Positions 7,411 through 14,095 are shown, counted from the stretch's first letter. The stretch is 16,337 nucleotides of DNA from Candidatus Kerfeldbacteria bacterium (GCA_016192205.1 JACPUP010000028.1:1-16337); one strand, 5' to 3'. The notes: a model not told the origin generated them from the letters alone. Made by a program: numbers and translations.

Positions 7411-7457
7411 TTACGCCCTACGCCCTACGCCCTACGCCCTACGCCCTACGCCCTATG
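7411..7457 (+). repeat. Heptanucleotide tandem array CCCTACG containing a start codon
   Basis: Five perfect CCCTACG units (7416-7450) follow a partial unit TTACG (7411-7415) and are followed by the variant CCCTATG (7451-7457). The C-to-T change in the last unit makes the ATG of the next gene (7455-7457). It fills the space between the flippase stop (7397-7399) and the glycosyltransferase. Unlike the other repeat spacers here, the units are nearly identical and have only one orientation. Confidence 0.9.
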
Positions 7458-8408
7458 GCCACTCTCTCAATCATCACCGTTCACTATCACGACGAAGAGC
7501 GCCTGCTGTCATTGCTGCGTTCACTGCCCTCGCACCTCGCCGCCATCGAGGCCGAGGTCGTCGTCATCGACAACGGATCGTCTGACGGGTTTGCTCGTCG
7601 CGTGCTTGACGTCGCGCCGGACGCACGCTACGAACGGAATGCGACGAACCGCGGGTTTGCCGCAGCCGTGAACCAGGGAGTCCGCCTGAGCCGCGGGGAG
7701 TTCGTATGCATCTTGAACCCCGATGTCACACTCGAAAGCCCGTTTTTCGCTCCGCTCCTCGAACGGCTGCGCGCGGATGCAGCCGTCGCCGCTGTCGGGC
7801 CGGCGGTTTTCCGCCCTGACGGCCGCCGTCAGCGCACCGCGCACAAACGATTTCCGACGCTGGGGACCGTTTTCTTTGAGTACTGCCTGCCGCTGCAGGT
7901 CGCGGTGTCGCGCTGGTTGGGGTGGCTCCATCCGCATGACGAGAGCGACGCGGCGCACGGCCGCAGCCACCGGACCGCGCACCTCACCGGCGTTTGCCTC
8001 CTGGTGCGGCGCGGGGAGTTCCTGACGTCCGGCGGATTTGACGAACAGTTTTTCTTCTCCCTCGAAGAGACCGATTGGCAACGGGGGCTTCCGGCCACCG
8101 GCAAGGCGGTCTGGTACTGCGCCGAATCTCGCTGTAAGCACTACGGGTCCATTGGCAAGCGCTTTGCTCAAGGTTCACCCCACTTTCTGCGCGGGCTGTT
8201 TCGGTACTGGCAGAAGTGGTACGGTCGCGAACAGCTCCGGCCACTGCGGGCGGTCATCGGCGCAGCGTCACTCGTCAGCCTCATCACCCTCGTGCCGTTG
8301 AGTCTGCTGGCGATAGTACGGCCGCACCACGGCCCCAAGGTACGCGCGTTTTTTGCGGGATACGTGGAGGCGTTCCGTTGGGTGTTCAAGCAGGATCCGA
8401 CCGCATGA
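7455..8408 (+). CDS. Glycosyltransferase family 2 (rhamnosyltransferase-like)
   Basis: 317 residues with a GT-A fold at the N-terminus. Seen: SIITVHYHDEE at 5-15, the nucleotide-sugar binding DNGSSDG at 39-45, NRGFAAAVNQG at 65-75, NPDV (the DxD counterpart) at 88-91, GGFDEQFFFSLEETDW at 193-208 with the acidic catalytic-base motif, and one membrane segment at about 265-287. This pattern is that of WcaE/WbbL/RfbF-type sugar transferases, which add a sugar from an NDP-sugar to a lipid-linked acceptor at the cytosolic face. ATG 7455 is right because homology begins at residue 3, but the region upstream is a heptamer array with no Shine-Dalgarno. The stop overlaps the next start (ATGA). Confidence 0.92.
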   Translation: MATLSIITVHYHDEERLLSLLRSLPSHLAAIEAEVVVIDNGSSDGFARRVLDVAPDARYERNATNRGFAAAVNQGVRLSRGEFVCILNPDVTLESPFFAPLLERLRADAAVAAVGPAVFRPDGRRQRTAHKRFPTLGTVFFEYCLPLQVAVSRWLGWLHPHDESDAAHGRSHRTAHLTGVCLLVRRGEFLTSGGFDEQFFFSLEETDWQRGLPATGKAVWYCAESRCKHYGSIGKRFAQGSPHFLRGLFRYWQKWYGREQLRPLRAVIGAASLVSLITLVPLSLLAIVRPHHGPKVRAFFAGYVEAFRWVFKQDPTA

Positions 8409-9775
8409 GTGTGTTAGCTCTCGCCCCTCGGGCCGGCGTTTGGGCCGTCGTCGCTGTCGCGGCCGTCGGGACTGCGCTCGTCACGGTCTGGCAGCCGCTC
8501 GTCGGCCTCGCGCTCGGTCTGGCAGCCCTCACCTTTGCCCTGACCTTCCGCTGGCCAGGACTGGGCCTCGCGCTCGCGCTGCTGACACTGATCATCGGCC
8601 AGGTCGGCCGGATTCCGCTCTTTGGGTCTGAAGTGGCAATACTGCCCAACGACGTGCTCATCCCGCTGGTGGTCCTCGCGTGGCTGGCCCGCCAGCTTGT
8701 TGACCGACGGCTGACCGTGCGCGCGAGCCCGCTGCGCAACATCCTGCTCATCGTGAGCGGCGTCTTGGTTCTCTCCCTGGTCGTGGCCTGGTTGAGCGGT
8801 GCGTTTTCGAACCGTCAGCTCCTCGTGGCTGGGTCGTACATCCTGCGGTGGTTTGAGTACCTGGCGCTGTTTTTTCTGGCGCGGTCAGTCGTGCGGACGA
8901 ACACGCTCTGGTCGTGGCTGGTGTTCTTCGGCCTCATCACCCTCGCTCTGGCTGGCCTCGGGTTTCTGCAACTCTCCGTGGTTCCTGACTTCAGCGCATA
9001 CGTACCGCAAGGCTGGGATCCGCACGTCGGCCGGTTGCTCGCGACCTGGTTCGATCCGAATTTCCTCGCGGGATTCCTCGGTTTCGCGGTTGTGCTGTTT
9101 TTGTCCCTCGCGACAGAACGCGTCACGGGGCGGTGGTTCAGTCTCGGCGTGGCGGCGGTCGCGATTGTGGCCCTGGTCCTGACCTTCTCGCGGAGCGGGT
9201 ACCTCGGGTTCATGGTGGGGTTCGGCGTACTGGCCATCGTCCGCGCCCGCCACTTCCTGTCGCTCGGCGTGCTGGCGCTCCTCGTCACGTTCCTCTTCGT
9301 CCCGCGCGTGCAGGAGCGGGTCATTGGCATCCGCAGTCTCGATGAAACCGCGCAGCTGCGGATCGAGTCGTGGCGGAACGCGCTCGAGGTGATTGCCGAT
9401 CATCCCTGGCTCGGGGTTGGGTATAATACGTATCGGTATGTCCAGGTGCGGTACGGCTTCCTCGACGACGTTGCCCGGCACTCGGCCGGCGGATCAGATT
9501 CAAGTTTGCTGACCATTGCGGTCACGACCGGCGTCGTCGGGTTGATGGTCTTCCTGGCGTTGCTCGCACGCATGCTCCAGTCAGCCTGGATGGCCGCGCG
9601 GCTGACGCGTGACCCGACCGTGCGGGCGCTCGGCTACGGATTCGTGGCTGGTTTGCTCGGGCTCATCGTCCATGGGCAGTTCGTGAACGGGCTGCTCTAT
9701 CCGCACCTGCTGGAAGTGCAGTGGGTCATGCTCGGGCTGCTTTTGGGCTGTCGTGACCAGGAGAAACGCGTATGA
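8405..9775 (+). CDS. O-antigen ligase/polymerase family membrane protein (Wzy_C/WaaL-like), first copy
   Basis: 456 residues with about 10-12 membrane helices. A large outer loop before the last helices carries the Wzy_C-type segment: LRIESW near 318-323, HPWLGVGYNTY at 333-343, then SDSSLLTIAVTTGVVG. The FSRSGYLGFMVG segment before it is also typical. Family members either ligate lipid-linked glycan to an acceptor or polymerise repeat units; sequence alone does not separate them. ATG 8405 overlaps the preceding stop by ATGA, indicating translational coupling. A longer in-frame reading back to 8216 overlaps the glycosyltransferase and reads as an Arg/Pro-rich tail without family features, so it was not chosen. 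Confidence 0.85.
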   Translation: MSVLALAPRAGVWAVVAVAAVGTALVTVWQPLVGLALGLAALTFALTFRWPGLGLALALLTLIIGQVGRIPLFGSEVAILPNDVLIPLVVLAWLARQLVDRRLTVRASPLRNILLIVSGVLVLSLVVAWLSGAFSNRQLLVAGSYILRWFEYLALFFLARSVVRTNTLWSWLVFFGLITLALAGLGFLQLSVVPDFSAYVPQGWDPHVGRLLATWFDPNFLAGFLGFAVVLFLSLATERVTGRWFSLGVAAVAIVALVLTFSRSGYLGFMVGFGVLAIVRARHFLSLGVLALLVTFLFVPRVQERVIGIRSLDETAQLRIESWRNALEVIADHPWLGVGYNTYRYVQVRYGFLDDVARHSAGGSDSSLLTIAVTTGVVGLMVFLALLARMLQSAWMAARLTRDPTVRALGYGFVAGLLGLIVHGQFVNGLLYPHLLEVQWVMLGLLLGCRDQEKRV

Positions 9776-11001
9776 TGGGGCTGGCGCTCGTCCCATTCGC
9801 CATTGCGCTGTGGCGGCCAACGATCGCCCTTGGGCTGCTGGCCGCCGTCTTGCCCATGTACCTCATCCGTTTTTCCGTTGGGGCTATCCCCACAACACTC
9901 CTTGAACTTGGGCTCTATGCCGCGACACTTGGCATCATTGCTCGTTTGCTCCACGAGCGAAAACTGCGAGCCATCATCGTTCAGGGCTGGCGGGCATTCG
10001 GATCGTACCGCTGGCCGATGATCGTGCTCCTTGGCTCTGGATTGTTGTCCGCTGTGCTGTCGAGCGACGTGCGCGCGGGTCTCGGTGCCTGGAAAGCCTG
10101 GTATTTTGATGCGGCGTTGTTCGGGTTTCTCGTTGTCCTCTACCGTCGTCATGTTTGGCCATGGCTGATCGGTGGGTTGGCCTCGGGCTCGTCTGTGATT
10201 TCTCTGTGGGGGGTATGGGAGTATGTCGCTCGGCACGCGCAGCTTCAGGACGGTCGCTTGAATAGCGTCTTCGGTACGCCGAACTACCACGCGCTTTTGA
10301 CCGTTCCGATTATCGTGTTGCTGCTCGGGCTCGCGTTCCGTGAACGGCGTCCGCGTCTTTGGTTGGTCGCTGCAGTCGCGGCAAATCTTCTCGCGTTATA
10401 CTTCACTTTTTCCTACGGCGGCTACGTCGCACTCGCGTCTGGTGTCGCGGTCCTCGGACTCTTCTCGCGAGTCTATCGCAAATATGTGGTCATTATTGCG
10501 GCGCTTGTGGTCGTTGTAGGATTCTTGCAGATTGGCACAGACAAGTTCCGGCGGCTCGGGGATTTTACCGGCCGCTCATCGGCGCACGTCCGCGTGCAGA
10601 TCTGGCAGGCGAGTTGGCGGATTATCCGTGAGCACCCGCTCGTCGGCATCGGTCCAGGGAATTTCGAACCAGCCTACCGCGAGGCGATTCCGCATATCGT
10701 GTTCCCGCCGCTTGAGTGGCTCGTTGCCCTGCCGCATTCCTTCCCGCTGGCGGTGGCGAGCCAGACCGGACTCGTCGGCGTGGCCGCCTTCGTCTGGCTG
10801 CTCGCTGCGTTTTTTCGGGCCGCTCGGCAGCGCCGCGATTGGCTTGGCGCGACGCTTACGGCAGCCATGGTGGCGTTACTCGTCCACGGCCTCGTGGATA
10901 CGCCCTATTTCAAAAACGACCTGGCGCTGCTGTTTTTTGCTCTCTTGAGCTTGTCGCTGATTGAGGCTCATCTAAAACAGGCTTCGCCTGATTATTTTTA
11001 A
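9772..11001 (+). CDS. O-antigen ligase/polymerase family membrane protein (Wzy_C/WaaL-like), second copy
   Basis: 409 residues, about 10-11 membrane helices. The outer loop has VRVQIWQASWRIIREHPLVGIGPGNF (272-298) and LPHSFPLAVASQTGLVG (320-336), the latter containing the conserved His of the ligase loop, followed by HGLVDTPYFKNDLALLFF (372-389). It differs clearly from the preceding gene and is therefore not a recent duplicate. ATG 9772 overlaps the previous stop by ATGA and has AGGAG (9759-9763) eight bases upstream, the strongest Shine-Dalgarno in the operon. One of the two may be polymerase (Wzy) and the other ligase; the LPHS motif makes this one the better ligase candidate (inference). 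Confidence 0.87.
   Translation: MMGLALVPFAIALWRPTIALGLLAAVLPMYLIRFSVGAIPTTLLELGLYAATLGIIARLLHERKLRAIIVQGWRAFGSYRWPMIVLLGSGLLSAVLSSDVRAGLGAWKAWYFDAALFGFLVVLYRRHVWPWLIGGLASGSSVISLWGVWEYVARHAQLQDGRLNSVFGTPNYHALLTVPIIVLLLGLAFRERRPRLWLVAAVAANLLALYFTFSYGGYVALASGVAVLGLFSRVYRKYVVIIAALVVVVGFLQIGTDKFRRLGDFTGRSSAHVRVQIWQASWRIIREHPLVGIGPGNFEPAYREAIPHIVFPPLEWLVALPHSFPLAVASQTGLVGVAAFVWLLAAFFRAARQRRDWLGATLTAAMVALLVHGLVDTPYFKNDLALLFFALLSLSLIEAHLKQASPDYF
10978..11000 (+). terminator. Intrinsic terminator inside the last codons of the operon
   Basis: CAGGC (10978-10982) pairs with GCCTG (10986-10990) over a TTC loop, followed by ATTATTTTTA. The hairpin encodes the last residues of the second ligase-like protein and the T-tract runs into its TAA stop. 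Short stem but a good T-tract. Confidence 0.65.
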
Positions 11002-11070
11002 CTCCCCGATTCGACGAGGACCAGCCGGGCGCCTAACGACGCGATCAAGACAATGAGCACCGCGTGCGTA

Positions 11071-11146
11071 TGGTGGAGACGAGGGGATTCGAACCCCTGA
11101 CCTTCCGGATGCAAACCGGATGCTCTACCAACTGAGCTACGTCCCC
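11071..11146 (-). tRNA. tRNA-Ala (anticodon TGC), CCA encoded
   Basis: Full cloverleaf on the minus strand: acceptor GGGGACG pairs with CGTCTCC and includes the G3-U70 wobble pair that is the alanine identity element; D-arm GCTC/GAGC; anticodon stem TCCGG/CCGGA around the loop TTTGCAT (anticodon TGC, reads GCA); T-arm AGGGG/CCCCT with loop TTCGAAT; discriminator A and encoded CCA (11073-11071). All helices are intact. Confidence 0.97.
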
Positions 11147-11166
11147 GTGGCCCTCGAGCGGTCTGA

Positions 11167-11195
11167 ACGATACGTGAACGCCGGATCGTTGTCGA
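11167..11195 (-). promoter_or_regulatory. Promoter for tRNA-Ala
   Basis: Minus strand: TCGACA (11195-11190, 5 of 6 to consensus), 17-base spacer, TATCGT (11172-11167). Start expected near 11160, about 14 bases before the mature tRNA 5' end. Confidence 0.5.
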
Positions 11196-11197
11196 GT

Positions 11198-11476
11198 CTA
11201 GAGTGCGTCGGCTGACGGTTCTGGTCCGATCCCTGACCCCGAGAACAGCCCGCCGAAGATGCCGCCGACAATCGTTTGAAGCGCGCCGGTCATGTACAAG
11301 AACGCGCCGAGGATGAGGATGATGCCCATGAGTTTATACAGCATGCGCGTGCCACCATCGCTCGACAGGTGCACCTCGGCCCACTCGATGCGGCCCCAGT
11401 TGTTCACGAGCCAATCCGCTTTCCACGTGAGCAGGAAGCCGATGACGATGAGAGTGAGGCCGATGAGGAAGCGCAT
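11198..11476 (-). CDS. Small two-helix membrane protein, conserved-type hypothetical
   Basis: 92 residues from ATG 11476 (a longer reading to 11515 adds 13 polar residues and no support). Helix 1 at about 2-20 (FLIGLTLIVIGFLLTW), a central soluble stretch NNWGRIEWAEVHLSSDGGTRMLYKL, and helix 2 at about 49-70 (MGIILILGAFLYMTGAL), then a Gly-rich tail. The W-G-R-I-E-W-A-E plus GG-x-R-x-x-Y-K-L pattern is one I associate with small Patescibacteria membrane proteins of unknown function. Followed directly by tRNA-Ala on the same strand. Confidence 0.72.
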   Translation of the reverse strand: MRFLIGLTLIVIGFLLTWKADWLVNNWGRIEWAEVHLSSDGGTRMLYKLMGIILILGAFLYMTGALQTIVGGIFGGLFSGSGIGPEPSADAL

Positions 11477-11515
11477 GGGGGTAGTGTACGGTGACCCGCT
11501 GGACGGTTCAAGCAA

Positions 11516-11596
11516 GAATCATGAAGCACGAATCATGAATCAAGAGCCCTTGTTTCTTGCGGCCGATCATTCGCGATTCATTATTCATGATTCCCG
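11516..11596. repeat. 7-bp GAATNNN / ATTCNNN palindromic repeat
   Basis: Units of 7 start at 11516 (GAATCAT), 11523 (GAAGCAC), 11530 (GAATCAT) and 11537 (GAATCAA). After a centre of about 25 bases, units start at 11569 (ATTCGCG), 11576 (ATTCATT), 11583 (ATTCATG) and 11590 (ATTCCCG). The outermost arms match at 15 of 19 positions as inverted repeats. It has the same word as the element at 3076-3191 although the surroundings are unrelated. Confidence 0.7.
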
Positions 11597-11602
11597 TGGG
11601 CA

Positions 11603-11630
11603 CGCCCAGCACCCTGCGTGGTGCTGGGCG
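11603..11630. repeat. Perfect 11-bp inverted repeat (hairpin)
   Basis: CGCCCAGCACC (11603-11613) and its exact reverse complement (11620-11630) flank a 6-base loop. It lies downstream of tRNA-Val on the minus strand but has no T-run on either side, so it is not a standard intrinsic terminator. It could be a processing or protein-binding site. Confidence 0.6.
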
Positions 11631-11701
11631 AACCCCCGACCTTCTCGGCCCGCCGGCCGGAGCCGCTGATACATTAAACTGGAAACCTCGGTATTTCTCA
11701 A

Positions 11702-11775
<74 letters not shown>

Positions 11776-11801
11776 GCGGTTGAAATACATTATTTATGAG
11801 C

Positions 11802-11895
11802 GGCGGCGGGCAGGTGTAAACGAGACGCTCCCTGCCCCGCACTGGAACGAGCGAAGCGAGCGACTAGTGCGGGGTAACCAAGTGAGCTCGCCGCC
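11802..11895 (-). pseudogene. Broken tRNA-Val-like element with an inserted hairpin
   Basis: On the minus strand this starts with GGCGGCG, which pairs with CGCCGCC at the 3' end (7 bp, like an acceptor stem). It then has GCTCACTTGGTTA, matching the tRNA-Val D-region at 12 of 13 positions, and later GAGCG-TCTCG-TTTACACC, matching the tRNA-Val D-stem-to-anticodon-loop stretch at 16 of 18. Between them is an extra segment of about 40 bases with a perfect 9-bp stem (complement of 11866-11874 with 11835-11843). The 3' half of the anticodon stem and the whole T-arm are missing. It lies 26 bases upstream of tRNA-Val, so a degraded tandem duplicate is likely. Confidence 0.6.
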
Positions 11896-11946
11896 CTTGC
11901 GTGTCGAGTATGGCTTGATGCAAGTCCAATGGCAAGCGTGAGGTCA

Positions 11947-12246
11947 CTACGGTGAGTGGCCTCGGGGCTGCGCGTGGGGAATCGGACGTTGATTCTTGCG
12001 GTTCGGGAAGTTCGCGTCGGCGACCATGAGCTTCCCGGCCAAGTTGAGGTAGAGCGCCTCGTGCGGCCGGAGAATGACCCAGGCCTGGAGCGGAAGCAGC
12101 TCGGCGGTTCCGACCGGTTCAGTCCTGTCGTGAAAGTGGGGTTGGCGTCCATCGACGACGTATGCGGTCGAGAGTTTCCGCCATTGGCGGCTGGGCCGGT
12201 TGGTGGTGGCGACCACGTGCGTCACGCAGCGAATCGTGGAATACAC
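11947..12246 (-). CDS. Hypothetical protein, 99 residues, unknown function
   Basis: Starts at GTG 12246 with GGAGG seven bases upstream (12258-12254), one of the best ribosome-binding sites in the window and the main reason to accept the gene. The protein has no membrane segment or signal; the middle part (WVILRPHEALYLNLAGKLMVADANFPNRKNQRPIP) looks like alternating beta strands of a small soluble domain, with a basic His/Pro-rich end. I recognise no family. The plus-strand frame over the same region lacks comparable start signals. Follows the ATP-grasp gene after 82 bases, with a possible promoter between. Confidence 0.6.
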   Translation of the reverse strand: MYSTIRCVTHVVATTNRPSRQWRKLSTAYVVDGRQPHFHDRTEPVGTAELLPLQAWVILRPHEALYLNLAGKLMVADANFPNRKNQRPIPHAQPRGHSP

Positions 12247-12297
12247 AGCACTCCCTCCGCGGTAGACGTGGAGGTCGAACGAGCGATCTGTACTCCC

Positions 12298-12327
12298 AGG
12301 CTACTTGATACCCTCGGCAGGCGTCAA
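12298..12327 (-). promoter_or_regulatory. Possible promoter for the 99-residue protein
   Basis: Minus strand: TTGACG (12327-12322), just after the ATP-grasp stop, 18-base spacer, TAGCCT (12303-12298). The -10 is weak. Confidence 0.25.
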
Positions 12328-12328
12328 G

Positions 12329-13744
12329 TCATATTCGTTTCACGAGGAGGCGTCGGAGCTCGTCCTGCCGTTCCAGCGCTTTTGTAACGGAGTCGCCGAG
12401 CGTGACGACGGTCAACCGGCCAAACGGTTCGAGCGTGCCGACGTTGAGCGGAATGCACCAGCCGCGGTCAGCCGCGCGGTCGTAGAGGACATCGTGGAGG
12501 ACTTCGGCGAACCGGGCAAACGGAATGCCGCGCAGGCGTTGGAAGCCGCTCAAGATGCGCACGACGTACGGACGCTCGTGACCAGCGCCGAACACGCGGT
12601 TGAGGAAGGCCAGGGGAGTGCTGGCTGCGCCCCAGCGTGCGTTACATTCGATGAGCTGCGGCAGTGCGTGCATCACGTCTGCACCGCGCAGAATGAAATC
12701 GAACGAACAGCGGCCGACATAGCCAAGCTGTTGGAACAGCCGGCCGAGCGTCATGGCGACTGCGTGCAGCTGTTTGGTCACGGCTGTCGGGAGGGTCGTG
12801 GGGCGGCAGCCGTCATAGATGCCTTGGCCGCCCGGCGCGAACAGCTGGTCCATAAGGCCGTCAACGACCGGTGGTCCGTCGTTCGGCGGCGGAACCCACA
12901 GCTGCGCGCTCGGTGAGCCAATCACGTCTTCATACCACGGGCCGACAACCAGCGCCGGCGTCCACCCGCTTCTCATAAACTGTTGCAGCCAGCTGTCGAG
13001 TGCTCGTTCCAGGTCGTCCGCTGCCGTGGCGCGGTCGATATGGAACGCGGCCACGCCGGCCGACCCGGCAGACAGCTTCACAACCGCGCGCTGGTGCGAT
13101 TGGAGGAATCTCCGTGCGTGTGTTGCGGCCTCGGCCACACTCGAGGCTCGGACGTATTCAACCACTGCATCCGATCCCAGCGCATCCTCGGCCACCTCGA
13201 GGAAGAGCCCTTTGTCGTTGAGTGCGGTAGCCAATCCTGGCAACGGGCCGAGCACCTGGACAGGCGTGGTGCGTAGTCGAGCGAGTGCGCGGGCGACCTC
13301 CCAAGCGGCCGGCAGGCTCAAGAACGGGTGGATGACCACGGGCTCCCCCGGTGCCCACTCACTGGCGATGCGCCGCAGGACATCCGGCGTCTGGAGGAGC
13401 GCGGCGAAGACGGCGCTGCGCGGATGGACAGCCGGCACGGAAACGCACGCAGGCGGCGTCAGCCCTAAACTTTCACGGAGATACTGTTCGTACTCCGGGA
13501 GTGCGGGTCCGGTCGCGGCGACGACATCGTCTCCTCCGGCCCGATGGAGCGCCCGACTCGTGTAGTGTTCGACGCCGACGTCCATCGTGATGGATGGTAT
13601 GGCCGAGTAATCTTCGACGTGGAGCGCAGGACGGTCGTCGGCGATCGAGATCGGGACAAGGTCGCGACAACGACTTCGCTCCTCTACGAGGCCGAATGAA
13701 TCATCGAGGCGCTCCGCCAGCATGGTGAGTGTCGCATCGTCCAT
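12329..13744 (-). CDS. ATP-grasp carboxylate-amine ligase-like protein (possibly PGM1-type peptide ligase)
   Basis: 471 residues, soluble. The N-terminal third (about 1-170) resembles a pre-ATP-grasp domain, the centre has AVVKLSAGSAGVAAF at 220-234 (ATP-binding lysine K223 and a flexible glycine-rich loop), and LGYVGRCSFDFIL (340-352) with LIECNARWGAAS (364-375) forms the metal/ATP site (E366 and N368). The C-terminal about 80 residues may correspond to the PGM1_C-like domain. ATP-grasp enzymes activate a carboxylate as acyl phosphate and join it to an amine or thiol; the substrate cannot be predicted. No amino-acid or natural-product genes lie nearby. The ATG is 9 bases from a predicted -10, so translation is probably leaderless. 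Confidence 0.78.
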   Translation of the reverse strand: MDDATLTMLAERLDDSFGLVEERSRCRDLVPISIADDRPALHVEDYSAIPSITMDVGVEHYTSRALHRAGGDDVVAATGPALPEYEQYLRESLGLTPPACVSVPAVHPRSAVFAALLQTPDVLRRIASEWAPGEPVVIHPFLSLPAAWEVARALARLRTTPVQVLGPLPGLATALNDKGLFLEVAEDALGSDAVVEYVRASSVAEAATHARRFLQSHQRAVVKLSAGSAGVAAFHIDRATAADDLERALDSWLQQFMRSGWTPALVVGPWYEDVIGSPSAQLWVPPPNDGPPVVDGLMDQLFAPGGQGIYDGCRPTTLPTAVTKQLHAVAMTLGRLFQQLGYVGRCSFDFILRGADVMHALPQLIECNARWGAASTPLAFLNRVFGAGHERPYVVRILSGFQRLRGIPFARFAEVLHDVLYDRAADRGWCIPLNVGTLEPFGRLTVVTLGDSVTKALERQDELRRLLVKRI

Positions 13745-13753
13745 GACGTAGGG

Positions 13754-13762
13754 ATGATAGCA
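13754..13762 (-). promoter_or_regulatory. Extended -10 promoter for the ATP-grasp gene (leaderless)
   Basis: Minus strand TGC-TATCAT (13762-13754). The -10 is 9 bases from ATG 13744, so the transcript would begin within a few bases of the start codon. No convincing -35 at the proper distance. Confidence 0.4.
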
Positions 13763-13886
13763 GACCGAGCGCGCGTTGACAGATAGTCGAATTGCTCGTC
13801 GCGCACCTGCTCGCGTGACAACTACCCATCGGCTCCGACACCTCCCTGCGTCGGCATTCGCGGTAAGACCGCCCCGCCGACCGTCC

Positions 13887-13920
13887 GCGGCCTGGGATAC
13901 CCCGGGCCGCCTTCATTTTC
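13887..13920 (+). terminator. Terminator-like hairpin on the plus strand
   Basis: GCGGCCTGGG and CCCCGGGCCGC can pair (one weak position) around ATA, followed by CTTCATTTTC. No plus-strand gene precedes it, so if it is real it would end an unannotated small RNA. Confidence 0.3.
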
Positions 13921-13940
13921 TTCGGTCGCCGAAGGGAAGA

Positions 13941-13978
13941 CCGAGACTGCGGGCGAAGCGGGGGGCGCGCAGTCTCGG
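13941..13978. repeat. Perfect 11-bp inverted repeat
   Basis: CCGAGACTGCG (13941-13951) is exactly complementary to 13968-13978, with a 16-base G-rich loop. No T-run, so not a usual terminator. Confidence 0.6.
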
Positions 13979-14049
13979 ACGACGGGTGGCGGATCAGTGT
14001 GCGAGGAGCGCATAGTCCATGAAGATGATGGCCACCCGGTCCACATCAG

Positions 14050-14079
14050 GAAACTCCCACGCCGTGAGGACGTGGGAGT
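14050..14079 (-). terminator. Hairpin terminator after the polytopic membrane protein
   Basis: ACTCCCACG (14053-14061) pairs exactly with CGTGGGAGT (14071-14079). Read on the minus strand it follows the stop at 14096 by about 17 bases and is followed by TTTCC. The T-run is short. Confidence 0.45.
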
Positions 14080-14095
14080 CGGAGTCTTGGTCGCT

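Larger units (their letters stand above)
13745..14095. other. Gene-free, hairpin-rich intergenic region
   Basis: About 350 bases without a credible coding sequence; frames through it are Arg/Pro-rich and lack start signals. It holds at least four stable inverted repeats: 13887-13910 (GC-rich, followed by CTTCATTTTC), 13920-13934 (CTTCGG/CCGAAG), 13941-13978 (11 bp perfect) and 14053-14079 (9 bp perfect). It may contain an unrecognised structured RNA. I see no match to tmRNA, SRP RNA, RNase P or 6S RNA signatures. Confidence 0.5.

Noticed and set aside
7411..7457. CRISPR array
   Set aside because: The units are 7 bases and directly tandem with no spacers.
8216..8404. N-terminal extension of the first ligase-like protein
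   Set aside because: It overlaps the glycosyltransferase, is Arg/Pro-rich and unlike the family; ATG 8405 with the ATGA overlap is the natural start.
12305..12916. Plus-strand frame of 203 residues
   Set aside because: Shadow of the ATP-grasp gene, which has the glycine loop and metal-site motifs on the minus strand.
14050..14079. Terminal hairpin of an IS200/IS605 element or omega RNA
   Set aside because: The hairpin alone resembles such ends, but there is no TnpA or TnpB frame or remnant nearby; a gene terminator is simpler.
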